The notes: a model not told the origin generated them from the sequence alone. 48,744 nucleotides of DNA from Ancalomicrobiaceae bacterium (GCA_031291575.1 JARLIT010000136.1:1-48744); one strand, 5' to 3'; numbered from the stretch's first letter, positions 26,515-35,369 are shown. Made by a program: numbers and translations.

Positions 26515-28563
26515 ATGAATGATCACGTCAGGGGGCTGAGCGAATCGCCGTCGGGCGACCGGACTGAGCGGGAACGGCCAGACAATCCGCGACCGCTCGT
26601 CGGGCACGGTCTCGCCGTCGTCGACCTGATCCGTGCGGCAGAAACACTGTCCCGGGCAGGCGAGGCCGCCGCCGCCGAAGCTCTCTACGACGGCTGGATC
26701 CAGAGCCATGCCGACGATCCGCTGCTCTACGCCGTACTGTTCAACTTCTCGGTGGTGCTCGCTGATCTCGGCGATATCGAGCGGGCGCGGGAATGCCTCG
26801 AACGCGCCATCGATCTGAAGGCCGACTTCTGGCCGGCGCACATCAACCTCGGCCGCGCCTGCGAGCGGCTCGGCGATGTAGCGGCCGCCGTGACGCGCTG
26901 GTCGCGGGTGGCGGATCAGCTGCCACAGATCGACGGCACCAACATCGCCTACAAGACCGCGGCGCTCAACCAGATCGCCCGCACGCTCGAGGCGGCGTTC
27001 CAGGACGAGACGGCGGAGGCGATGTTGCGCCGCAGCCTCGACATCGATCCGCGACAGCGCGAGGTGGCGCAGCACTTCCTGGCATTGCGGCAGCGCTCGT
27101 GTTCCTGGCCGGTGGTGTCGCCGTGGGAGCGGGTCGGCCGCGAGGCGCTGATGCGCGGGCTTTCCCCGCTCTCCGCCGCCGCCTACACCGACGATCCGGC
27201 GCTGCAGCTCGCCATCGCCGCCGCCTACAACGTCGAGGACGTCGGCTCGCCGGCCGGCGCCATGACCGACTGGCCGGCGGCAATGGCGCACACGGGGCCG
27301 ATCCGCATCGGCTATCTCTCCTCCGATCTGCGCGAGCACGCCGTCGGTCATCTGATGGCCGAGGTGTTCCCGTTGCACGACCGGGAGAAGGTCGAGGTCT
27401 TCGCCTATTACTGCGGCCCCAGGGCCAGCGATCCGATGCACGACGCCTACAAGGCGTCGGCCGACCATTGGCGCGATGTTTCCGGGCTCGACGATACGGC
27501 CGCGGCCCGCCTGATCGCCGCAGACGGCATCCAGATCCTCATCGATGTCAACGGCTACACGCGCGAGGGGCGGTTGAAGCTGGTGGCGCTACGCCCGGCG
27601 CCGGTGATCGTCAACTGGCTCGGGTTTCCCGGCACGATGGCGAGCCCCTACCACTCCTACATCGTCGCCGACGACTGGATCATCCCGCCGGAAAACGAGA
27701 TCTACTACTCGGAAAAGGTGCTGCGGCTTCCCTGCTATCAGCCGAACAACCGGCTGCGGACGATCGCCGAGACGCGACCGACGCGCACAGAGGCCGGCCT
27801 GCCCGAGGATGCGATCGTCTATTGCTCGTTCAACGGCATGCACAAGCTCACTCGCTTCACGCTCGACCGCTGGTTGATGATCCTCGCCGCCGTGCCGGAG
27901 AGCGCGCTCTGGCTGCTGACGGGGACGGAGGGAACCAACGCGCGGCTCGTGGCTTACGCCGAAGCGCGCGGGATCGCCGGCAAGCGCCTGATCTTCGCGC
28001 CGAAACTGGCCAATCCCTACCATCTGGCGCGCTATCCGCTTGCCGACCTGATGCTCGATTCGACGCCTTACGGAGCGCATACGACGGCCTCCGACGCGCT
28101 CTTCATGGGCGTGCCGGTACTGACGGTGAGCGGCCGCTCCTTCGCCTCGCGGGTGTGCGGCAGCCTGACGCGCTCGGCCGGTTTGCCGGATCTCGTCACC
28201 GAGAACCTCGAGGACTATGTGGCCAAGGCCATCGAACTCGGGCGCGACCTCGACGCTCTGCCGGCCTGCCGCGCGCGACTCGAGGCGGGCCGGGATACAG
28301 CGGCGCTGTTCGACATGCCGCATCTCGTTGCCGACCTCGAGCGGCTCTATGCCGAGATGTGGGCCGACTGCCGGGCGGACCGGCTGCCGCGCCCGGATCT
28401 CACCAACCTCGACACCTATCTCAGGGTCGGCATGGCCCACGATCACGAGGCGATTGAGGCGCAGTCGATCGCCGACTATCGCCGATGGTGGCGCGAGCGG
28501 CTCGCGGCGGTTGCCCGTTTCCGACCGTTTCCACACGACCAACGGCTGTTTCCCGCGGATTGA
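26515..28563 (+). CDS. TPR-containing SPINDLY/OGT-type protein O-glycosyltransferase (GT41)
   Basis: The 682-residue protein has TPR-like helices at about residues 40-200 and a GT41 catalytic region from about 260 to the end. Motifs align closely with O-GlcNAc transferase: GYLSSDLREHAVGHL, DGIQILIDVNGYT, LRPAPVIVNWLGFPGT, ADLMLDSTPYGAHTTASDAL and GVPVLTVSG. The His in REHAVGHL and the Lys in FNGMHKL correspond to the catalytic-site His and the UDP-contacting Lys of human OGT. Such enzymes attach sugars to Ser or Thr of proteins in the cytoplasm. The gene follows the giant Ser/Thr-rich protein and precedes a nucleotide-sugar enzyme. The likely acceptor is the giant protein or the flagellin. 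The sugar donor is not known from sequence. There is no signal peptide, so modification would precede export. Confidence 0.9.
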   Translation: MNDHVRGLSESPSGDRTERERPDNPRPLVGHGLAVVDLIRAAETLSRAGEAAAAEALYDGWIQSHADDPLLYAVLFNFSVVLADLGDIERARECLERAIDLKADFWPAHINLGRACERLGDVAAAVTRWSRVADQLPQIDGTNIAYKTAALNQIARTLEAAFQDETAEAMLRRSLDIDPRQREVAQHFLALRQRSCSWPVVSPWERVGREALMRGLSPLSAAAYTDDPALQLAIAAAYNVEDVGSPAGAMTDWPAAMAHTGPIRIGYLSSDLREHAVGHLMAEVFPLHDREKVEVFAYYCGPRASDPMHDAYKASADHWRDVSGLDDTAAARLIAADGIQILIDVNGYTREGRLKLVALRPAPVIVNWLGFPGTMASPYHSYIVADDWIIPPENEIYYSEKVLRLPCYQPNNRLRTIAETRPTRTEAGLPEDAIVYCSFNGMHKLTRFTLDRWLMILAAVPESALWLLTGTEGTNARLVAYAEARGIAGKRLIFAPKLANPYHLARYPLADLMLDSTPYGAHTTASDALFMGVPVLTVSGRSFASRVCGSLTRSAGLPDLVTENLEDYVAKAIELGRDLDALPACRARLEAGRDTAALFDMPHLVADLERLYAEMWADCRADRLPRPDLTNLDTYLRVGMAHDHEAIEAQSIADYRRWWRERLAAVARFRPFPHDQRLFPAD

Positions 28564-28599
28564 ACCGGCCATGCCAACCGGCCGGCCCCGCAACGAAGG

Positions 28600-29655
28600 A
28601 TGACGACGGTGAAAATGCGATTCTCGGGCAGGCGGCTGCTGGTCACCGGCGGGGCGGGATTTCTCGGCTCGCACCTGTGCGAACGTCTCCTGGCGGAGGG
28701 AGCCGAAGTGCTCTCGGTCGACACCTATTTCACCGGACGGCGATCGAATATCGCCCACCTTCTCGATCATGCCCGGTTCGAGGCGATGCGCCACGACGTC
28801 ACGGATCCGCTCCACGTCGAAGTGGACGGCATCTTCAATCTGGCCTGTCCGGCTTCGCCGATCCATTACCAGCACGATCCGGTGGCAACCACCAAGGTCA
28901 GTGTCGTCGGTGCCCTCAACATGCTGGGGCTTGCCAAGCGGCTGAAGGCGCCGATCCTGCAGGCCTCCACCAGCGAGGTCTACGGCGATCCGACCGTACA
29001 TCCCCAGCCGGAAGGCTACTGGGGCAACGTCAATCCGATCGGGCCGCGGTCCTGCTACGACGAAGGCAAGCGCTGCGCCGAGACGCTGTTCTTCGACTAC
29101 CACCGCCAGCACGGCCTCAACATCAAGGTCATGCGCATCTTCAACACTTATGGGCCGCGCATGCACCCGGACGACGGCCGAGTGGTCTCGAATTTCATCG
29201 TCCAGGCGCTGAAGGGCGAGCCGATCACGCTCTACGGCGACGGGCTGCAGACGCGCTCGTTCTGCTATGTCGACGACCTGATCGAAGGCATGCTGAGGCT
29301 GATGCTGACACCGGACGGCGTCACCGGGCCGGTCAACATCGGCAACCCGCAAGAATTCACCATCGCCGACCTGGCGCGCATGGTCATCATGTTGACCGGC
29401 TCGACATCCGAGGTCGTCTACAGGCCGCTGCCGACGGATGATCCGCGTCAGCGCCGGCCCGACATCACGCTCGCCGAGAGCCTCCTCGGCTGGCAGCCGA
29501 CGGTGCCGCTCGGCGAAGGTCTGCAACGCACCATCGCCTACTTCCGCCCGATCGTCGGCGAGAACGCCAGTGCACGCCGCGTCGCCGACTATCTGCAGGA
29601 GACCGGCGTCACGGCCCCGCACCACGACCGGCGCCGGGCTCGCGGCCTTTCGTAG
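28600..29655 (+). CDS. UDP-glucuronate decarboxylase (UDP-xylose synthase)
   Basis: This extended short-chain dehydrogenase should convert UDP-glucuronate to UDP-xylose with bound NAD. The NAD loop [10 protein letters not shown] lies near the N-terminus. The family signatures [49 protein letters not shown] (catalytic Tyr-x-x-x-Lys) and [20 protein letters not shown] match UXS enzymes strongly. The 351-residue length is slightly above the typical bacterial form because of a C-terminal extension of some 25 residues. Start choice is open: ATG 28600, GTG 28609 (AAGGA eight bases upstream) or ATG 28615. It lies 36 bases after the glycosyltransferase gene and is probably cotranscribed, suggesting it supplies that enzyme's donor sugar or a secondary sugar. 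Confidence 0.9.
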   Translation: MTTVKMRFSGRRLLVTGGAGFLGSHLCERLLAEGAEVLSVDTYFTGRRSNIAHLLDHARFEAMRHDVTDPLHVEVDGIFNLACPASPIHYQHDPVATTKVSVVGALNMLGLAKRLKAPILQASTSEVYGDPTVHPQPEGYWGNVNPIGPRSCYDEGKRCAETLFFDYHRQHGLNIKVMRIFNTYGPRMHPDDGRVVSNFIVQALKGEPITLYGDGLQTRSFCYVDDLIEGMLRLMLTPDGVTGPVNIGNPQEFTIADLARMVIMLTGSTSEVVYRPLPTDDPRQRRPDITLAESLLGWQPTVPLGEGLQRTIAYFRPIVGENASARRVADYLQETGVTAPHHDRRRARGLS

Positions 29656-29672
29656 CCGCTCCGACCGGCCGA

Positions 29673-29685
29673 AGATTACAAATCT
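29673..29685. promoter_or_regulatory. Palindrome upstream of the cytochrome c' operon
   Basis: The sequence AGATT-ACA-AATCT is a perfect inverted repeat, followed at once by GTATAG, which could be a -10 element. A second palindrome lies at 29725-29739. Together they suggest a regulated promoter for the cytochrome and two-component genes. The regulator is not known. Confidence 0.3.
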
Positions 29686-29724
29686 GTATAGCTCGTGCCA
29701 CCGTGCTGCCGCCGGGTCGTCGCT

Positions 29725-29739
29725 AGGTGAGGCTCACCT
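29725..29739. promoter_or_regulatory. 15-base perfect palindrome before cytochrome c'
   Basis: AGGTGAG-G-CTCACCT is a perfect inverted repeat 21 bases before the cytochrome c' ATG. It could be a protein-binding site over the leader, or a small RNA hairpin near the ribosome-binding site. Confidence 0.3.
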
Positions 29740-29760
29740 CGTCAACGACCTGGAGCCCCC

Positions 29761-30144
29761 ATGCGCCTTCGCCTGCTGACTGTTTCATTTGCTCTCGTCG
29801 CCACCGCCGCCACCGCCGCATTTGCCGCCTCCGGTCTGAAGACCACGATGAAGTCGTGGAAGCTCGACGGAACCGCCGCCGCCGACATGGTGGCCGGGCG
29901 GGCTGCCTTCAACGAGGCCGAGCTGCGCCGCATCCTCCAGACGTTCGTAAAAGATTCCCAAGGGTTCGAGGCCAGGATCAAACCCTCGAACGCCGAAGCG
30001 ACCGATCTGAAGACCCGCTTCGCCAAGTTCGAGGCCGATTCGACCGCCGCGCTCGCCGTCGCCGGCCAGGCCAGTCAGGCCAAGGGCCGCATCGCCACCG
30101 TCCTCAACAACTGCAAGAGCTGTCACGATGTCCATGCCAACTGA
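29761..30144 (+). CDS. Cytochrome c' type (class II) periplasmic cytochrome
   Basis: This 127-residue protein has an N-terminal Sec signal peptide (about residues 1-22, ending AFA-AS). A single c-type heme site, CKSCH, sits almost at the C-terminus, the layout of class II cytochromes c with a four-helix bundle. Such proteins carry electrons or bind NO in the periplasm. GGAG lies before the ATG. The gene overlaps the next one by 17 bases, so the two are translated together, and the next product is a b-type membrane cytochrome likely to exchange electrons with it. Confidence 0.88.
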   Translation: MRLRLLTVSFALVATAATAAFAASGLKTTMKSWKLDGTAAADMVAGRAAFNEAELRRILQTFVKDSQGFEARIKPSNAEATDLKTRFAKFEADSTAALAVAGQASQAKGRIATVLNNCKSCHDVHAN

Positions 30145-30829
30145 TTGGCGCGACGATCGTCGTCGCCCCTATGAAGACGAAGACCCGGACGACATCCGCA
30201 TGACCGCCGCGGCGGCCGACGCTCCGTTGCCGGCCGGCGTCGCCGGCAACCGCTCGCATGCCACCCGCATCCTGCACCTTGCGATGCTGTTGATCGTGCT
30301 GCACCAGCTCATCGGCAGCCTGATCGTCGAGCGGCCGCTGCCGGGCGACGATCCCGACTGGCCCTATCTGCTGCACGAATGGATCGGCCTTGCCGGCTTT
30401 GGCGTCGTTGCGCTGTTCTGGGCCTGGGCCGCCATCCGCAACGCCCGCGAGACGCACGTCGCCGCGCTCATCCCGTGGCTCTCGGCCGCCCGCCGTCGCG
30501 CCATCGGCACCGACCTCGCCGCAATCGCCCGCGAGATCATGGCCGGACGGCCGCCCTCCGACAGTCACGAGGCGTTCGCCAGCGCCATCCACGGCCTCGG
30601 GCTCATCGTCGTGTCGGTCATGGTCGTCAGCGGTGCCTCGTGGTATCTTCTCTCCGACTTCAGCGCTGTCGCGCGGCCCATCCTGACGCTGCACAAGATG
30701 ACGGCCAACCTGATGTGGGCGTATCTGATCGGTCACGCCGGCATCGCGGTCATGCATCACCTGCTCGGCAGCAATATCCTGTCGCGAATGTTCTGGTGGC
30801 GGACATCGGAACCACCGCAATCGCCCTGA
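30128..30829 (+). CDS. Cytochrome b561-type membrane protein
   Basis: The 233-residue protein has a hydrophilic N-terminus of about 45 residues followed by four membrane helices. Histidines that can bind b hemes occur in NRSHATRILHLAML (helix 1), HEWIG (helix 2), HGLGLIVV (helix 3) and LHKMTANLMW, GHAGIAVMHHLLG (helix 4). This matches the cytochrome b561 / Ni-Fe hydrogenase b-subunit family, which passes electrons between quinones and periplasmic carriers. It overlaps the cytochrome c' gene upstream, and the response regulator follows six bases later. Its biological role here is inferred only from this context. Confidence 0.85.
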   Translation: MSMPTDWRDDRRRPYEDEDPDDIRMTAAAADAPLPAGVAGNRSHATRILHLAMLLIVLHQLIGSLIVERPLPGDDPDWPYLLHEWIGLAGFGVVALFWAWAAIRNARETHVAALIPWLSAARRRAIGTDLAAIAREIMAGRPPSDSHEAFASAIHGLGLIVVSVMVVSGASWYLLSDFSAVARPILTLHKMTANLMWAYLIGHAGIAVMHHLLGSNILSRMFWWRTSEPPQSP

Positions 30830-30835
30830 GGCGCC

Positions 30836-31510
30836 GTGAAGATCCTGATCGTCGAAGACGACACCGAGACTGCCGCATTCGTCGTCGCCAATCTCGCGGC
30901 GTCCGGCCATGTCGCCGACCAGGCGGCAAGCGGGCCGACAGGCTACGATCTGGCGACCTCGGGCCGCTATGACGTGATCGTGCTCGATCGCATGCTGCCG
31001 GATTTCGACGGCATCACACTGGTCAAGACGCTCCGCTCGGCCGGCATTGCCACGCCGGTGCTGTTCCTGACGCACCTCTCCGGCATCGACGATCGCGTCG
31101 ACGGCCTGGAGGCCGGCGGCGACGACTATCTGGTGAAGCCCTTCGCCATTGAGGAACTGCTGGCCCGTCTGGCCGCCCTCGCCCGACGCCCGCAACTGGC
31201 CGGCGAGAGCGGCTTCTTCGCCGTCGCTGACCTGGAAATGGACCTGATCCGGCGAGCCGTACGCCGTGGCGGCGAGCCGATCGAGCTGTTGCCGCGCGAA
31301 TTCCAGCTGCTGGAATATCTGATGCGCAGCCAGGGCCGCATCGTCACCCGCACCATGCTCCTGGAACAGGTGTGGAATTTCCATTTCGACCCGAAAACCA
31401 ATATCGTCGAGACGCACATCAGCCGCCTCAGGGCAAAAATCGACCGGGGGCGCCCGGTGGCGCTGATCCAGACGCTGCGCGGCGTCGGCTATGCGCTCAG
31501 GGAGCCGTGA
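30836..31510 (+). CDS. OmpR/PhoB-family response regulator
   Basis: This is a 224-residue transcription regulator. The receiver domain covers about residues 1-115, with the acidic pair Asp8/Asp9, phospho-acceptor Asp51 in VLDRMLPDFDG, and the conserved Lys in LVKPF. The winged-helix DNA-binding domain covers about 125-222 and has the motifs LPREFQLLEYLM and NIVETHISRLRAKID. It starts with GTG six bases after the b561 gene and is followed 20 bases later by its kinase gene. It may control its own operon through the palindromes at 29673-29739. Confidence 0.93.
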   Translation: MKILIVEDDTETAAFVVANLAASGHVADQAASGPTGYDLATSGRYDVIVLDRMLPDFDGITLVKTLRSAGIATPVLFLTHLSGIDDRVDGLEAGGDDYLVKPFAIEELLARLAALARRPQLAGESGFFAVADLEMDLIRRAVRRGGEPIELLPREFQLLEYLMRSQGRIVTRTMLLEQVWNFHFDPKTNIVETHISRLRAKIDRGRPVALIQTLRGVGYALREP

Positions 31511-31530
31511 GGCGGGCTTCACGGCGAGGC

Positions 31531-32907
31531 ATGTTCGGCGGGGGCCCGATGCGACAGAAATTCGTCCGCCTCCTCCGCACCGGCAGCTTCCGGCTGGTGG
31601 CGACCTACATCGGCGTCTTCACCCTCTCTGTGCTCATTCTCGGCAGCGTCATCTACGTGATCATCGGCAGCCAGATCGGCGCCGAGTTCGACGAGCGCGT
31701 GCGCGACGAGACGGCCCGCCTCGTCAGCCTCTATGACGTCAACGGCATGGACGCGCTGGCGGAGACAATCCGCGTCCGCGACGCCGGTTCGCTCGACTAT
31801 CGGCTGGAGGACGCCGGCGGACGGCCGCTGGCCGGCACGCTGCCCCTGCCGCCCATCGGGGCGGAGCGCCGTCGCGACGGCTGGATCGATATCGCCGAGC
31901 CGGAGCACGAGGCCGGCTCCGAGCGCGAGCGGGCCCTGGTGACGATCCTCGGCAACGGTGCCATCCTGGCGGTCGGGCAGGACCTCTACGGCCTCGACGG
32001 CGCACGCCGTGCCGTGCTGGTCGCCTTCGCCTGGGCGCTCGGGGCAACATTGGTGTTGGGGCTCGGCGGCGGCATCATCGTCAGTGCCGGCTTCCTCGGC
32101 CGTATCGATGCGATGAGCCGCGTCGCCCGCGACATCATGGCCGGCAACCTCAGCCGTCGCATCCCGGAACCGGCGGCCCACGGCGAACTCGACGAATTGG
32201 CCCGCACGCTCAATCGCATGCTCGACCGCATCGAAACATTGGTCGGGATGAACCTGCACATCGGCCACAATATCGCGCACGACCTGCGCAAGCCCCTGGC
32301 CCGCGTCCTCAGGCGGCTGGAGACGGGGCGTGCGGCCGGACTGTTCGCCGGAGAAGCCGAAGTCGCCGTCGCGGCGGTGCGCGACGACGTGCTTCAACTG
32401 CTCGAGACGTTCAACGCGCTGTTGCGCATCGCCGAGATCGAGACCGGCGCGCGACGGGCCCGCTTCAAGCCGCTCGACCTCGCCCGCATCGCCGACGAGG
32501 TGGCCGGCGCGTTCCAGCCCTCAGCCGAGGATGCCGGCCATGAGTTGCGGACGGAACTCGCCGACCCCTTGCCGATGGCTGGCGATGCCGAGCTATTGAC
32601 GCAGATGGTGGCCAATCTCGTCGAGAACGCCATCCGCCACACGCCCGCCGGCACGACGATTCTGGTAGCCAGCGTTTCGGACGGGCGCGGCCGGGCGCTG
32701 GTCGTGTCCGATACCGGTCCCGGCGTGCCGGAAGAGGCCCGCTCGCGGCTATTCGAGCGCTTCTACCGCGCCGACGCGGCACGCACCGGCGAGGGAAACG
32801 GCCTCGGTCTCAGTCTCGTGGCGGCCATCGCCGATCTGCACGACATGCGGATCGAGATCACCGACAACGCCCCCGGCCTCAGCCTCAGACTGGATATCCG
32901 GCCGTAA
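31531..32907 (+). CDS. Sensor histidine kinase
   Basis: This is an approximately 458-residue membrane kinase paired with the regulator upstream. A first membrane helix lies at about residues 20-43, a periplasmic sensor region of some 110 residues follows, and a second helix is at about 160-185. A HAMP linker (SRVARDIMAGNLSRRIPEP) follows. The phospho-accepting His is in HDLRKPLARV, and the ATP-binding boxes are NLVENAIRHTP, SDTGPGVPEE and NGLGLSLVAAIA. The open frame continues upstream but there overlaps the regulator gene and looks like its shadow. ATG 31531 or ATG 31549 is the start. The signal sensed is unknown; position suggests a redox or nitrogen-oxide cue. Confidence 0.92.
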   Translation: MFGGGPMRQKFVRLLRTGSFRLVATYIGVFTLSVLILGSVIYVIIGSQIGAEFDERVRDETARLVSLYDVNGMDALAETIRVRDAGSLDYRLEDAGGRPLAGTLPLPPIGAERRRDGWIDIAEPEHEAGSERERALVTILGNGAILAVGQDLYGLDGARRAVLVAFAWALGATLVLGLGGGIIVSAGFLGRIDAMSRVARDIMAGNLSRRIPEPAAHGELDELARTLNRMLDRIETLVGMNLHIGHNIAHDLRKPLARVLRRLETGRAAGLFAGEAEVAVAAVRDDVLQLLETFNALLRIAEIETGARRARFKPLDLARIADEVAGAFQPSAEDAGHELRTELADPLPMAGDAELLTQMVANLVENAIRHTPAGTTILVASVSDGRGRALVVSDTGPGVPEEARSRLFERFYRADAARTGEGNGLGLSLVAAIADLHDMRIEITDNAPGLSLRLDIRP

Positions 32908-32920
32908 CGGCAGGTTGGCG

Positions 32921-33850
32921 TCAACCGCGGTCCAGCTCCTCGGCCAGGGTCGGGTTGGCGGGCGGGGTTCGAGCCGCATCGGCGATCAGCGCGTTCTGCC
33001 GGACACCGCCGGCGCGCGCCAACCGCTCGACCATGAGCTCGGCCAGCCGTTGCGCCTCGGCGACGACGGCCTCGTCGCCGGCCCGCTCGGCAATCACGGC
33101 GAAGCGTTCGAAGCCTGCCTCGAGCACCTTGAGCCCTTCGACCGCCCGTCGGATGGGTTCGACCGCAGGGGTCGCCTCGCCGGCGGCGACGGTCGCTTCC
33201 TCCGCCGCAAGGACGCGGAACACGGCAGCATCGGCTGTCTCGCCGTCGACCTCTAGGAGGCGCACCAGCACGCGGTGGGCGGCGGCGGCCGCGGCATGCC
33301 AACGGCGGGAGAGTGCCGCTAGCTCGTCGAGCGAGGCGGGGATCTCGATTGCCGCCGGCGGATCACTGCGGAAGGCGCGACGGCGGAAGCGTCTGAGATG
33401 GGCGGCATGCAGCAGTTCATCGCGCGCCAGATCCTCGGCCAGCAGTCTGATGGCCTCGTTTTCCGCCTCGGCCGCCACATAGGCATAGAAGGCGAAGGCG
33501 CGTTCCTCATTCCTGACCGCGAAGGCGAGCGCCTGATAGGGGCCGAAGTCGGCGGACATGGCGAGATCCGCCTCGCTGAAGCCGGATGGCTGTTCCCAGG
33601 AGACCGACGCCGCATCGATGGCATGGCCGAGCATCGCCCGGCCGCGCTCATCGATCAGGTCGACGTGGCCCTGCTCGAAGTCGGCGAGCACGCGGAATTC
33701 TTCCGCGACCGCCTCGACGCCGTCAGCCTGCATCCGGTCGGCCAATTGCCGGTAGCGCGTCGCCGCCTCGATCTCGAGCGCGTGCGCCACCGCGAGGAGT
33801 TCGCCGACCGAGGCAATGGCGCCCGGTACCCGGCCCGTTGATCCCGTCAC
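32921..33850 (-). CDS. Ferritin-like (rubrerythrin-type) protein at the end of the nos cluster
   Basis: This protein of about 309 residues has a ferritin-like four-helix region at about residues 10-165. Possible diiron ligands follow the E, E-x-x-H, E, E-x-x-H pattern: Glu26 or Glu28, Glu59-x-x-His62, a Glu in RNEERAF, and the Glu and His of DELLHAAH. A second helical, Ala/Glu-rich region of about 140 residues follows. It resembles rubrerythrins, but the Cys4 rubredoxin domain is absent. I start at the GTG at 33850, where GGGGAGG lies upstream; a frame that continues to 34888 is the shadow of nosX. It starts 20 bases after nosX ends and so is probably cotranscribed. Its role is unknown; protection of copper or flavin enzymes from peroxide is one guess. 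Confidence 0.75.
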   Translation of the reverse strand: MTGSTGRVPGAIASVGELLAVAHALEIEAATRYRQLADRMQADGVEAVAEEFRVLADFEQGHVDLIDERGRAMLGHAIDAASVSWEQPSGFSEADLAMSADFGPYQALAFAVRNEERAFAFYAYVAAEAENEAIRLLAEDLARDELLHAAHLRRFRRRAFRSDPPAAIEIPASLDELAALSRRWHAAAAAAHRVLVRLLEVDGETADAAVFRVLAAEEATVAAGEATPAVEPIRRAVEGLKVLEAGFERFAVIAERAGDEAVVAEAQRLAELMVERLARAGGVRQNALIADAARTPPANPTLAEELDRG

Positions 33851-33870
33851 GATCACCTCCCCTGCCGGCC

Positions 33871-34857
33871 TCACGCCCGTTCGACGACGCGCGCGCCATC
33901 CGGCTCGACGAAATGCGCGACGAGTCCGCGCGCCTTGACGATCGGGGCGGCGGCCGACCGCGGCATCAGCGCGAAAGCGGTCGACAGCGCGTCGGCTTCG
34001 GTCGCCGTCGCGGCTTCCACCGAGACCGACAGGAAGCGCCAACTCGTCCGCCCGCTTGCCGGTTCGAAGATGTGGTTGAAGTGGCGGCCGGGGTCGAACA
34101 CCGTGCCGTAGCCGCCCGACGTCGACACCGCCCGGTTCGCCAGCCCGATGCTTTCGGCGATCTGGCCGGGGGAACGCGGATCCTCCAGCCCGACGCTCCA
34201 GGGCGCGCCCTCCGGCCGGTCGCCGACGGCGCGGATCTCGCCCATGTCGACGAGTGCGTGCTCGATGCCGTTGGCGCGCAATAGTTCGACGACGCGGTCG
34301 GTAACGTAGCCCTGGCCGATGCCGTTCAGCGTGACGCTCATGCCCGGCCGGGCGAAGCGGATCTGGGCGGGCGCTATCTCGATCGCAGCTTCGCCAACGC
34401 GAGCAACGGCGCGTTCGATCGCGGCTGATGGCGGCCCCTCGGGCGCGGCATCGGACGCGGCGAAATGCCGGGCATAAAGGTCCCAAAGTGGCTGCACCGT
34501 GACATCGAAGGCTCCTCCGGTCGCCTCGGCGTACATCCGCGCCTCCGACAGGATGCGGACGAGATCGAACGGCGGCGCCTCGATCGCACCGTCGCGGTTG
34601 AGGCGGGCGAGTGCACTGTCCACCCGATAGAGGCTGAGGATCGCCTCCAGCCGGTCGACCTCGGCAAGGCTCGCGGCGATCAGCCGTTCGGCGACGACCG
34701 GGTCGGGATGGTGAATCTGCAATTTGGCATCCGCGCCGAGGGCGGCGCCCGACCAGACGCGCAAACGGGTCCCAGATGCGACCGGAGCGAAGCCAAGGAG
34801 CGGCAGTCCGCCGGCAGCGGCGGTGATCGAGATGAAGCGGCGGCGATTGAGGCGCAT
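33871..34857 (-). CDS. nosX: NosX / ApbE-family FAD:protein FMN transferase
   Basis: This enzyme should attach FMN to the Thr of the SGAT motif in the FMN domain of NosR, outside the inner membrane. The N-terminus has a Tat-type RRRFIS motif followed by a hydrophobic segment. ApbE family motifs include STSGGYGTVFDPG-like sequence followed by HIFEPASGRTS, and LNGIGQGYVTDRV. The 328-residue length is normal. The start overlaps the nosL stop codon (GTG/ATG tandem at 34860 and 34857); I use the ATG. It is part of the tightly packed nosRZDFYLX cluster. Confidence 0.92.
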   Translation of the reverse strand: MRLNRRRFISITAAAGGLPLLGFAPVASGTRLRVWSGAALGADAKLQIHHPDPVVAERLIAASLAEVDRLEAILSLYRVDSALARLNRDGAIEAPPFDLVRILSEARMYAEATGGAFDVTVQPLWDLYARHFAASDAAPEGPPSAAIERAVARVGEAAIEIAPAQIRFARPGMSVTLNGIGQGYVTDRVVELLRANGIEHALVDMGEIRAVGDRPEGAPWSVGLEDPRSPGQIAESIGLANRAVSTSGGYGTVFDPGRHFNHIFEPASGRTSWRFLSVSVEAATATEADALSTAFALMPRSAAAPIVKARGLVAHFVEPDGARVVERA

Positions 34858-35369
34858 CACGGCTCTCCCGTTGACGAGGCAAGGACATAGTCGGCGGGGA
34901 TGTCGGCGAGGCGGACGATGCGTCCGCCGTTCACCGCGACAAATTGGCGAGCGGCGGCCTCATCGCCGAAGGGGATGGCCTCGTCGGTCTCCATGCCGCT
35001 CTTCCTGGCGCTGGCGATGACGAAGGCGGCGCGCTTCGCGTCGATCCAGGCGCCGGGCTCGGGCTGATCCCAATTGCGCACGCGGCCCATGTCGTTGACG
35101 TAGAAGGCGACGATGGCCTTCGGCATTTCCGGCAGGATCGAATAGGCGACCGCGTCGCGGACGCTGGAAAACCAGTAGGGATCGGGCATGTCGCGCAGGA
35201 AGATCTGTGCCTTCGGGCCGGCGTGCTCGGAGAGCATCATGCCGCAGATCTGCGCCACCGTATCCTTGCCCGGCTCCTGCGGCTGCGGCAGGGCGGTGAG
35301 GTCTTTGTCTTTGCAGGCGGCAAGCAGCGGCAGACCGGCAAGGCCGATGAGGAAGCTCCGTCTGTTCAT
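34857..35369 (-). CDS. nosL: NosL copper-binding lipoprotein
   Basis: NosL is an outer lipoprotein that delivers copper to NosZ. The 170-residue protein has a signal peptide ending in the lipobox LLAAC, so Cys about residue 18 should be lipid-anchored. The Cu(I) site sequence CGMMLSEHAGPKAQIF is present. I start at the ATG at 35369, which has AGGAGG upstream. Its ATG overlaps the stop of nosY (ATGA), and its own end overlaps nosX, so the three are translationally coupled. Confidence 0.93.
   Translation of the reverse strand: MNRRSFLIGLAGLPLLAACKDKDLTALPQPQEPGKDTVAQICGMMLSEHAGPKAQIFLRDMPDPYWFSSVRDAVAYSILPEMPKAIVAFYVNDMGRVRNWDQPEPGAWIDAKRAAFVIASARKSGMETDEAIPFGDEAAARQFVAVNGGRIVRLADIPADYVLASSTGEP

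Noticed and set aside
31372-31530. Upstream extension of the histidine kinase
   Set aside because: It overlaps the end of the response regulator gene and encodes no recognisable sequence before the first membrane helix.
33851-34888. N-terminal extension of the ferritin-like protein across nosX (655-residue frame)
   Set aside because: The extension is in another frame of nosX, is Arg-rich and unlike any domain. A GTG with a strong ribosome-binding site at 33850 gives a normal start.
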